From positions 1 to 12,275 of the forward strand of contig UZAE01014755.1 in the NCBI GenBank assembly GCA_900617975.1: DNA of 12,275 nt, read 5' to 3'. The translations under genes and the position numbers were made by a program. Under the pieces are notes generated by a model. The model saw only the letters and a list, made by a program, of their open reading frames with translations. It was not told the DNA's origin and searched no databases. Source of the DNA: Rodentolepis nana. Lineage: Eukaryota; Platyhelminthes; Cestoda; Cyclophyllidea; Hymenolepididae. Shown piece by piece: positions 1 to 7,996 of the stretch (positions are counted from its first letter, which is position 1; each line of letters starts with the position of its first letter).

Positions 1-680
1 CCCCCCCCTAACGTCGCTGGGTTTCCAACAAATGAATGAGTATGGAACGAACTAGGGAGAGGAAATGAAGCAAGTTAACGAATATTTCGTAAACAATAGC
101 GAGAGAGAGCGAGAGAGGGGGAATGTTCAATAATCTGTTTCCTCCATTTCATTGTTTTCAGCTTTTAGTGCCTTTGGACTGGAAGAGTGGTGAAGGTAAT
201 TATGTTTTGATAACACACTACCGCACACACACAAATCTCATAACATGACAATTTAATACGAAATATCAATATGAGTTGTGTGAGGTATAGAGAATAAAAA
301 GAATACTTCTTTTGGAAACAGCTCACTGTACATTCTATCCTTATGAATATATTGGCAAATCACAAATTTTAAGTTTGGGCACTTTGAGCAGCCAACCGGC
401 CAATTAGGACTGGGATGTAGATACAAAAAAACCGCGTGAACAATCTGTGCCAGCAATCGGGCAATTCGATTTAAGTAAATACTCCACCATCGAAATTCAG
501 AAATTATATGAAATGAGACAAGTTGAAAAATAGACTTCCCATCGCTAATTCTGCTATCATTCATTAGATTACACCACCAACTTTGCAAGGAATAGAAATT
601 AAACTAATACATTATTTAAGAAATCACCGTGCTGCGAACACGACAGACTCAAGTTACTTTAAAAGTACAATATCTGATCT
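1..680. other. Non-coding stretch, probable PAR-3 intron, with GA microsatellite
   Basis: No recognisable exon was found. The stretch starts with a C8 run and has an imperfect GA microsatellite at about 101-120. A 111-codon open frame on the minus strand (253-588) shows no domain or motif that I recognise and lacks a convincing coding pattern, so it is not called as a gene. By position it lies downstream of the first coding exon of the minus-strand PAR-3 gene, so it is probably part of a long intron. Confidence 0.5.
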
Positions 681-1160
681 GGGGGCAATGGTGACAAAAC
701 CACGTGGTGCACCCTGGGCAACGTATACTCATATGGCAAAAAATTCTTTTAATCGGCACTTGACTTCTGACTCCAAACTACCATGACCCCAAGTCTATTA
801 ATCGGCAGTTGACTTCTGACTTCAATTACCATGATCTATTAACTGGCAGTTGACTTCTCTATGTCATATTCGTTATATTAACTGGCAGTTGACTTCTCAC
901 TTCAAACTACCCTTCTTTTAATCGGCACTTGACTTCTGACTCCAAACTACCATGACCTCACTGTATGCCATAGTTGACCACTTCTACAGTATTCACCTTA
1001 TCCTACTCTCTATCATTGTGTCTGTTTCTTTTACATCTACTAATCACTCTTCAGTCCACCCTCTTGAACTTAGATGTTTTTCCCCTCTGTGAAGTTCGAA
1101 GTCAGCTAAGGGCTAATGATAACTATCAAAATGCCTGCCATTCGAAATAAATAAATAAAT
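681..1160 (+). mobile_element. SINE-like retroposed repeat, copy A
   Basis: This copy runs in the sense direction (head to tail). The head carries the conserved CCACGTGG/GGTGCACC overlapping palindromes at about 700-713, followed by the block CCCTGGGCAACGTATACTCA shared with copies B-F. The first 20 or so bases of the head are diverged. The tail is four AAAT units (1145-1160), as expected of an element copied by a LINE reverse transcriptase. The region before the tail (GCTAATGATAACTATCAAAA) matches the reverse complement of copies B, C and D. The length is 480 bp because of an internal tandem expansion; without it the copy would be about 312 bp. A possible degraded target-site duplication is 667-679 against 1166-1178 (10 of 13 bases), but this is weak. 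It probably lies in intron 1 of the PAR-3 gene. Confidence 0.85.
745..957 (+). repeat. Tandem minisatellite inside repeat copy A (5 units of about 40 bp)
   Basis: Five successive units start near 745, 796, 837, 876 and 913. Each contains a variant of TAAT/AACT-CGGCA(G/C)TTGACTTCT followed by CTTCAAACTACCATGACC or a diverged form. The first and last units (about 745-787 and 913-955) are virtually identical over some 43 bases and offset by 168 bp, while the middle three are more diverged. Copies B, C and D have only one such unit at the same place. This points to slippage or unequal exchange after or during insertion. Confidence 0.85.
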
Positions 1161-1251
1161 GTCCCACAATTACGGATCAATATAGTTACAAGAGATTTTT
1201 TCGAAGTAACTGAAGTAAATTGTGAAGAAAGTTCATAAATAATCCAAATAA

Positions 1252-1265
1252 CCCCCCCCCACCCC
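1252..1265. repeat. Poly-C tract
   Basis: A run of nine C, one A, then four C in otherwise AT-rich sequence. Confidence 0.9.
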
Positions 1266-2117
1266 TAAAAAAGAAATTCCATGGAAGACTTGAAATTGAA
1301 ATCGAATAAATCACTTTCTTATCAGGATGCTATAACATTAAATTTCGTTCCAATTAGTATGCGATTTTAAGGATATAAATTCATTAAGGAAGCAAGGACA
1401 CCAAAAAAAATTAGAACGTGAAGAAAAATTTTCATGAGTAGGTGGATGTGAAAATGGGAATAAGGAAAAGTGAAAGCCAGTGCTTAGTTAATAAAACTGG
1501 TCAGATCAAAAGCAAATCAGCAAAGATTATTGATAGTAGTTGAAAAGAAACTTTCGTTTGATCGTATCGACAAATTCAACACTTTCGAATGCGCAAGCTC
1601 TGTGCGTACCTTGGCAAAGTAAGCAAATCTAACAACTCGGAATATTGAAACAGATTTAGTTAACAAATTAAAATTCTATCAAAATTAACCATTTCCATTT
1701 GAATCATAATTATTGTGGAATAAAGAATTGCAGGCGATAACAATGAAATGCCTTAAATCCATAGATAACAGGGTAGGATTATGCACCGGCAACAGGGAAT
1801 GCGGCCAAAATATGAAGGATAGAAAAAAAGGTTTTCCTATTTACTTTAGGTAGCTAAATAAAATGGCCGACATCATTTCAAAATCTTGTCCTTTATAATG
1901 AAAAATAACTCAAGAGTAACGGTAAAACTAATACCTAAGCTGCTTCTTTCGATGAGACAATGCATATTTGTGGATTGGATCCAATAAGCAGCCTCTTCAC
2001 AATCGGAAATTAGCAAAATTAAGAAAATTGAATCGTTGGCCGATAGTATATCAAATCTTTCTCTCCTCGGGAGGAACAAAGGGACTGGTAGGAATAAAAA
2101 ATTGTCTTAGACACAGC

Positions 2118-2134
2118 GAGAGAGAGAGAGAGAG
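2118..2134. repeat. GA microsatellite
   Basis: About eight GA dinucleotides in a row. A similar, interrupted tract is at 101-120. Confidence 0.9.
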
Positions 2135-2184
2135 TGGAACAGGACGCATATTTTAAAATAGCCTGCGCCTCCAACTCACTACCT

Positions 2185-2196
2185 CCCCCCCCCCCC
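2185..2196. repeat. Poly-C tract (C12)
   Basis: Twelve consecutive C residues inside a pyrimidine-rich stretch of about 2167-2215. Confidence 0.9.
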
Positions 2197-2428
2197 TCCA
2201 ACCGCCTCTCTCCAGCACTTTGACTACAGAAGAGCCCGGATTGTTTCCGTCATAAAAGAATAATAAAAACGGAAATAAATTGTAACAATAAGCCGCCTTC
2301 GCTTAGCCAAAAGAGAGGATGCTTTACCTACTCCAAACATTCTGTGTATTTGATGGGAGTATGAAATTTTCCACCCACCAAAAGAAATACCTCCCCCTCC
2401 CCACTCTTATGTTTCGGACAATCATTAA

Positions 2429-2457
2429 CCCCACCCCCACCCCCACCCCATCACCCC
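2429..2457. repeat. CCCCCA microsatellite
   Basis: About four imperfect CCCCA/CCCCCA units. The plus strand is strongly C-rich here, as in several other tracts between 1250 and 2460. Confidence 0.9.
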
Positions 2458-4999
2458 AAATTATTTGAAGAATAAGTTATAAATATGATCTCTTCCGTAC
2501 GTAAGGAAAAAATCAGCTTTACTCCATTTTTTTTCAATATTGATTCTCTAAGTTAGAGCGGAAAGCGACTTGTGTGATAAAAAAACAGCAAATCAACTAA
2601 ACGATTCTTGTTAGTTATTTATATTCCAATAAAGTGAATAGGAATAATTACGTGGTAATTAAAGCCTTTTAGCTCGATACTCTTTCCCATTCATAATTTT
2701 ATAAACCAAAGTAGAAGATCATGAGAATATTTGCGTTAAGTGGGTGGGAATCATACTCCCTTTACCTTCAATCTGCATGCATTTATCTAGAAATTCTTGA
2801 CAGAAGTTACTGACAGGGGCAAGCCTACTCTAAAAACCTTCCCCACACACCCCACCGCGTCAACTACCGTTTTCTTTGCTGAATAAGTAATAAAGTTTAA
2901 ATATTTAACACTCGTAAATAAATTATGGACAAAATACGTAATCTACCTTAAGCAATTCTTACATTTTTACATTTTCGTATTTTCTAGACAGCCATTTACC
3001 ACCCCACATAACTTACTTAAAATCAAATAATTGCGCCAGAGAAAATGAAAAATTAAGTTCATTAAAGTTAGCAAAAGGATTAATTAACTTGTAAAATCTT
3101 AACTAAAATCCCTTTGTTGGAATGTGAATATCCAAAAACACGAATTTAAAACAATTGAACTCAATACCAAAGTTTTATTTTTAAATTACAAATTTAATCT
3201 TCTCAAAACGTTATTGGGCATGTCAGTCACGAAGTAATAAGATTTCCTGAGATGATCGCATATACCCACCTAAAACGTATCTACACAAAAATGAAACTAT
3301 ACAATTTTAATATTATTTAGCATTAATAATGAAACTGTAAAATTTTGAATGAAAATTGGTCATTTGGAGGGTAAATATTAAAACAAACGACTTTAATGAA
3401 AGCAAAATGAAACAGAACTGGCCTGAAGATGATGAGCAACGTTAAAACAAACTTTAAAATGTTAATAATTTCGGCGCCGTTTAATTATGACTCAAAAATA
3501 ATATTCATAGAAAGCAGTACAGTGTGTTTTAGACCAACAGCTCTAACCTAAGTCAAGCTTTAAAGGAAAATAAGGTTAGTAATATGAATGGTCAGGGTTA
3601 GGGATAAGGAACAAAATTGACTGTTAGCTTTTCTACAAACATTAACCCTGCCCAACATGTGTCTGGTAACAATTTGAGCAAAAAAGTGAACTCAAAATAT
3701 CGAATTCTCACATAGACCGTCTAACAACGCAAAATCTCCTTTGGTTGTGATAAAAAAATTAATTGAAGAGTAATTATGTAACCAAATTGTAAAATCAAGC
3801 GAAGAAGTGCATGTAATTTCAGATATAAATCCAATATCAGGTTTCTTGATGGCTTGAAGAATATAACAACAAATCGAGTCCAAAAATCAAAGGTTATGAT
3901 TCGTGTAATTTTCAAACCATGTTTTCAATAATAAAACTGTAAAGCTAAGCACAAGGTGAGGCAAATTATAGAATTAATTAATGACCACCACTTTGACCTC
4001 CCAATTTCGTACATAAGCTAAGATTCATTTCGGAGTATAGATTTACTTAAATAACGCAAGAGTTTAAAATAAAGTTCAAAACGCATTTAGTAAGTCTTTG
4101 ATTAACGCACGGCAAAAGATAAGAACAAAGTGCAAATGTATAATTTCTGCTGGAGTATAAGAAAAGAAGAATAGATACATTGAATGTAAATGGTCAAAGG
4201 TAACTGGTGGTGCATTTAAATCCCCCATACCCTTCATCTAGTGCCTCTCAAAATACCCTATCAAAGGCTGTCTGAGTTTTTGATCTTTATGTTGATAGCA
4301 AAGAACATTGAACAAACGCAGTTAGGAGTAGTGACAATTTTAGAAAGCTAGTCTATTTATATAGTCTAAAGTAGGCCACCACAACATTCTCTATAAAACC
4401 GCAGTGATAATTCGTCTTTTAGAAGACTTTATTAAGGGGTTTTGACAACTCAGCAAAAAACATGGGACTTTTACAATAATCAAAGGTTAATCAAATTAAG
4501 GGTGGTAATGGCAAGGAAGGGAAAATAAGATTTATTCATTGAATATTTGCGGATTTTGGCTAAAGAGAAAAATTAAAGTCAATAAGCTGAAAACAAAGCG
4601 AGGTGGTTTTAAATCGTTTTGAGCGGTAAAAGATTATAATACGAGTTAAGTTTAAAAAAAATAAAGTAATAGCATATGATATTAAAGCATCAAAAAATTC
4701 AAAATGATGTTTCAAATAATATAAAGCCGGTCATAATATTAAAAGGAAAAATCCATCAAGTATTTTAAATTTTTTAAAAGGTACGAAAACATGAATTCTT
4801 GTAATACAGAAAAATAACAAATTAGTGAGCATCAAACCATTCAAGCTATAAATTTATCGCTCAGTGAAGAAAATAATAATACTGATGCTTTCATGTCAAA
4901 CTAGCATGATAAGTGCATATTGACCATAAGTAAATGATAATAAATACTTAACACAAGGTGACAGGCTATCTCCAAAATAAGTTAATAAGCAATACTTAC

Positions 5000-5128
5000 A
5001 TTAAAATTAGCCCCAGCAGACTTTCGAAATCGACATATGGCCATTTCCGCTAAGGCTCGAACAGGAATACTTCCGTCACCACATGGAACAACAACCTTAG
5101 TGTCCGAGAAACTAACTGTGACTTTCAT
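5000..5128 (-). CDS. PARD3: PAR-3 (partitioning defective 3) first coding exon, N-terminal CR1 domain
   Basis: The exon encodes 43 codons, from the ATG at 5128-5126 down to 5000, and is followed by the donor GTAAGT. The peptide begins MKVTVSFSDTKVVVPCGDGS, which is the hallmark start of animal PAR-3 proteins (M-K-V-T-V-x-F, then V-V-V-P-C-G-D-G). It continues through a helix ending R-F-R-K. This is the first part of the N-terminal self-association domain (CR1, a PB1-like fold). PAR-3 is a PDZ scaffold that works with PAR-6 and atypical PKC at the cell cortex to set up apical-basal and asymmetric polarity. The domain is about 80 residues, so roughly half is encoded here; the rest, with the three PDZ domains, must be in exons further left, none of which I could find down to position 1. 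The donor leaves phase 0. On this strand an AG at 5135-5134 lies five bases before the ATG, so the start may sit just inside an exon. Confidence 0.88.
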
Positions 5129-5140
5129 TGTTACTAGATA
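5129..5140 (-). promoter_or_regulatory. Candidate 3' splice site just upstream of the PAR-3 start
   Basis: On the minus strand the sequence reads TATATCTAG then TAACA then ATG. CTAG is a normal acceptor, though the pyrimidine tract before it is poor. It would fit either a 5' UTR intron or a spliced-leader acceptor. Not proven. Confidence 0.3.
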
Positions 5141-5493
5141 TACAGTTTCCAATCAAAGTAAGTGAGAAGTGCGCAAATCCATCCATTGAAAATAGATAAA
5201 TTTTCAATCAAATGGGAATAAAATTCAAGGTAATATGAATCCGTTGGTGATTAACTACTTGCTGAAAATTTGCTTTAAATATCCAATTAAATTGCCAAAA
5301 CCGAAAACTTAATAACAGTTTGAAGGTCAAACTTGTACTAGCCGCGTAATCTGAATGATATGAAGCCCTTCAAATTTGTTTAGAAAAACAACAATAACAT
5401 TATATTTTTGTTGAAAACAGCAACTTAAAGAGTAAACCCTTAATTAACACATGAAATAATTGTTTGCTTTAGTTTCGCCATATTTTTAAGATG

Positions 5494-5506
5494 TTTTACA
5501 AATAAT
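5494..5506. repeat. Target-site duplication of copy B, left
   Basis: TTTTACAAATAAT is repeated perfectly at 6008-6020, and the two copies exactly bound repeat copy B. Confidence 0.93.
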
Positions 5507-5536
5507 TTATTTATATCAAATGGCAGACGTTTCGAT

Positions 5537-5617
5537 AGTTATCATTAGCCCTGGAGCTGACTTCGGGGCTTCATTTTGAAAGTTATCATTAGCCCTGGAG
5601 CTGACTTCGGGGCTTCA
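5537..5617 (-). repeat. Exact 37-bp tandem duplication within copy B
   Basis: The block from AGTTATCATTAGCCCTGGAG to GGGGCTTCA is present at 5537-5573 and 5581-5617 with no mismatches, separated by seven bases. Copies A, C and D carry a single block. Confidence 0.93.
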
Positions 5618-5666
5618 CAGCAGAGATAGGAAGGAACATCAAAGTGACAAAAAGTCGAAAGGGGGG

Positions 5667-5834
5667 ACAGAATAATGATTCACAGATGTGACGGAGACAG
5701 AGAGATAGGGACAGAATAATGATTAACAGATGTGAAAGAGACAGACCAGAGACAGTGGAGGGATTAATGATTTGCAGATGTTAGAGACAGACACAAACAC
5801 AATGATTCACAGAGGTAAAAGAGACAGACAGCCA
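5667..5834 (-). repeat. Minisatellite within copy B (4 units of 36-52 bp)
   Basis: Units start at about 5667, 5711, 5763 and 5799. Each contains a variant of AATAATGATTCACAGATGTG followed by AAAGAGACAGA. Copies C and D have one unit. Confidence 0.85.
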
Positions 5835-6007
5835 TAAAGGCATAAAACAGGTAAGATGAGTACTGTGAAAGGGGTCGAATAAGACAAATAGTCGGGTCAT
5901 AGTAGTTTGAAGTCAGAAGTCAACTGCCGATCAAAAGACTTTTTTGCCGTATAAGTATACGTTACCCTGGGTGCACCACGTGGAGGTAAGTCTCTTGCGC
6001 ACCCCTA

Positions 6008-6020
6008 TTTTACAAATAAT
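6008..6020. repeat. Target-site duplication of copy B, right
   Basis: Identical to 5494-5506 (TTTTACAAATAAT). Confidence 0.93.
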
Positions 6021-7582
6021 ATCTGCGTGATAACACCTCTATTAAAACTTCATCACAGCTTTTCTTATTATTTACATTTATTATAATTTTTAGTGTTAAT
6101 TCAAATTCCTGAAAGAGCCGGCAATGTGAGAAAGGATCAAACATGGTGCTTATTGTTAATCGAAGAAAATCATCGCGGCATCGACCCAAAGTCTATTTGT
6201 TAAAAGCGTTTCATGCTTTTACACCTCATTTTGATTCTTCAGTTTGTCCGTTTTTTGGGTAACCGAATAGGAATAAAGATGGTTTTACCACAAGGTGACG
6301 ACCTGCGTGTCATCGAAATGAATTTGACAAATTTTATAAAATTATCCATTTTTAAACTATTGGAAATTTTAATTTATGTAATGATGTTTGTGAAAGCCGA
6401 TGTCCTTGGAAACATCACACAATTCATTTCAACTTAAATTTTGATGAAGCTGTATTTAATACTCAACCCATCCTATACTTGCCGTTTAATCTAATTCTCA
6501 TTGTATCTACAACTGATCTCACTTACATGGTTTGTAGATTAGGCGTTATTTTCACAGGTATAGGGAAGACAATTACAGAACAAAAATTAATCATGAAATT
6601 TTTTCGTAAGTTCAAAAAATTATCTGTTTCCATGTTAGCTTTATGTTGAAATATTCACTGGAAATTTAGAAACATTGTTACACATAAGTTACACGATTTC
6701 GCCATTTCTTCAATAAATTCTTTTATATCACGCAATCCTTCTATATCTTCATATTCATTTTTAATTTATGTTAACGTTTAATTAATTTTTTTGATATTAT
6801 GATTTTTTAATTTCTCTAATTCCAGAAACGGTTTCTAAAAATGTTGTTACGATTAAAAGAAACCCAGTTTCTAGTATATACATTGTAAAACGCGCCTTTA
6901 ATCTATTTTAGACTTTGAAGTGTATTTTGCTATGCGCTAATAAGTTGACATTATTTTGTACTATGCATGTAAACACATTAGATAGACTTCCAAATAAATC
7001 ATTGAAATTAGTATGAAGTTATAAAACGGTGAGTTTAAGCTGCACTCTTGTTATTTTGAAAAAAATACTATATAATAAAAAATATATTAGCGATGAACTT
7101 TAATACAAAGTTATACGAACTATTTGGTAATGTTTTGTTAAGGCTTTTCAGTACCTACTCATTGGCGTTGGAGCGCTTATTGTACAAAGTTCGTTTCCAG
7201 AGGGCGAGATTTCGTTGAGAATTAGTTTACGAGACCTTTCTAACTTGTCTGTGATTTTAAAGTAAGAAAAGGCTCTATTGCCCAAACAAATCTATTACGG
7301 GCAATTTAATATCAGACTAAGTTAGGTTGAATAAGTTGCTATTATGGTCAGTTATATTCCATTCAATTCAGCAGTTCTGAGTGATTAAGGTTGATTTGGG
7401 CGCTAAATTCTTATGGTGACCTGGGGATTATTGACATGCGCACGGTCACTTGTTTGATTTCTAGCTTGCTGGTTTTTATGTTGCTTGGAATTCGCATTTC
7501 CTAAGCCATGTGCACTGTGAACTGGTACAGTATTTAATGTACTTTATGTGATGTGGAAATTATACTTTATTTCGATTCAGTA
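6021..7582 (+). other. Upstream region of IFT74, no gene recognised
   Basis: The stretch is AT-rich with no recognisable coding sequence; an open frame at 6213-6437 is hydrophobic, of chance size and starts at a non-ATG codon. A less AT-rich block at about 7160-7261 ends in AAA followed by GTAAGA, and the pyrimidine-rich TTTATTTCGATTCAG ends at 7580, two bases before the IFT74 ATG. Together these could be a non-coding first exon and a 319-bp 5' UTR intron (7262-7580), or the acceptor could serve a spliced leader. I found no clear RFX X-box, which many ciliary genes carry. Confidence 0.4.
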
Positions 7583-7996
7583 ATGCGATCGAGCGATTCG
7601 AAACGTTCTCCCATGAGTGCCAACATCTTACCGATCGAAACCGCAACCCGACTAACTACGAGTTTGCTTAGAGATAAGCAATTAAACCAGCAACGGCTCA
7701 GAACACCAACATCCCGAGGGGGTTCTGTTCTCAATACGGAATTAGCTGTCGAAAGTCGTCCAAAAACAGGAATTCTTGGAATCAAATCGACAAATCCAAA
7801 AAGCTCTCTTCAATTTCGCCGACGAATCGAAGACCGCAGCTACTATATTGGTCTGCTTAGAGAACGCATTACTGCAATTACTGTTGAGTTAAAAACTATT
7901 ATGGCAGAATATTCAGTTGCAGAAGAAGAAGCTAGGAGCTTTGGTCATTATGAAAAGATGGCAGAAAATCTGGCAGCGGAACTCAGAGATCTTCAG
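7583..7996 (+). CDS. IFT74: IFT74 exon 1 (residues 1-138)
   Basis: It encodes the basic tail, the SYYIGLLR landmark and the first coiled coil, ending ELRDLQ before the donor GTGATC, phase 0. Intron 1 is 405 bp and holds nothing recognised. Confidence 0.93.

Larger units (their letters stand above)
1161..4999. other. Long AT-rich non-coding stretch, probable PAR-3 intron 1
   Basis: No exon could be supported on either strand. I looked on the minus strand for the continuation of the PAR-3 N-terminal domain (a W-I/V-x-V-H type motif) and did not find it. Short open frames at 1873-2201, 1968-2156 and 3692-3915 are not recognisable and are of the size expected by chance. It holds simple repeats, listed separately, and otherwise AT-rich unique-looking sequence. 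Confidence 0.6.
5507..6007 (-). mobile_element. SINE-like retroposed repeat, copy B, complete, with intact target-site duplication
   Basis: The element is in the minus orientation: its tail (AAAT-like, read on the minus strand) is at 5507-5518 and its head GGGGTGCGC at about 5997-6005. It is flanked by a perfect 13-bp direct repeat, which fixes both ends. It is 501 bp, longer than copies C (319) and D (335). The excess is explained by two internal tandem expansions: an exact 37-bp block present twice (5537-5573 and 5581-5617), and about four units of an ACAGAATAATGATTCACAGA-type motif (5667-5834). No long open frame spans it. It sits in the shared upstream region of PAR-3 and IFT74. The perfect duplication and the head's close match to copy F suggest it is one of the younger copies. 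Confidence 0.92.

Noticed and set aside
253..588. 111-codon open frame on the minus strand
   Set aside because: No recognisable domain, no clear splice context, and its length is within chance range for a 5-kb non-coding stretch.
1590..1621. Exon-like TGCGCAAGCTCTGTGCGTAC followed by a GTAAGC donor
   Set aside because: No acceptor, no homology in either strand's translation, and no gene in which to place it.
2645..2661. TAATTAC-GTG-GTAATTA hairpin
   Set aside because: A 7-bp AT-rich stem is common by chance; there is no associated gene or repeat.
3289..3348. Imperfect direct repeat AATGAAACTRTAMAATTTT, period about 39 bp
   Set aside because: Only two diverged copies in very AT-rich sequence; it may be a chance match.
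3593..3650. CAGGGTTAGGG, telomere-like, and a distant inverted partner TAACCCTG
   Set aside because: A single TTAGGG unit and an 8-bp inverted repeat about 40 bp apart are expected by chance.
6213..6437. 74-codon hydrophobic open frame on the plus strand
   Set aside because: It starts at a non-ATG codon, is AT-driven, and has no family resemblance.
7321..7460. Possible RFX X-box sites upstream of IFT74 (GTTGCTATTATGGTC, GTGACCTGGGG)
   Set aside because: Neither fits both half-sites of the X-box consensus with permitted spacing.
7567..7785. 72-codon minus-strand open frame over IFT74 exon 1
   Set aside because: It is the antisense shadow of the IFT74 coding exon.
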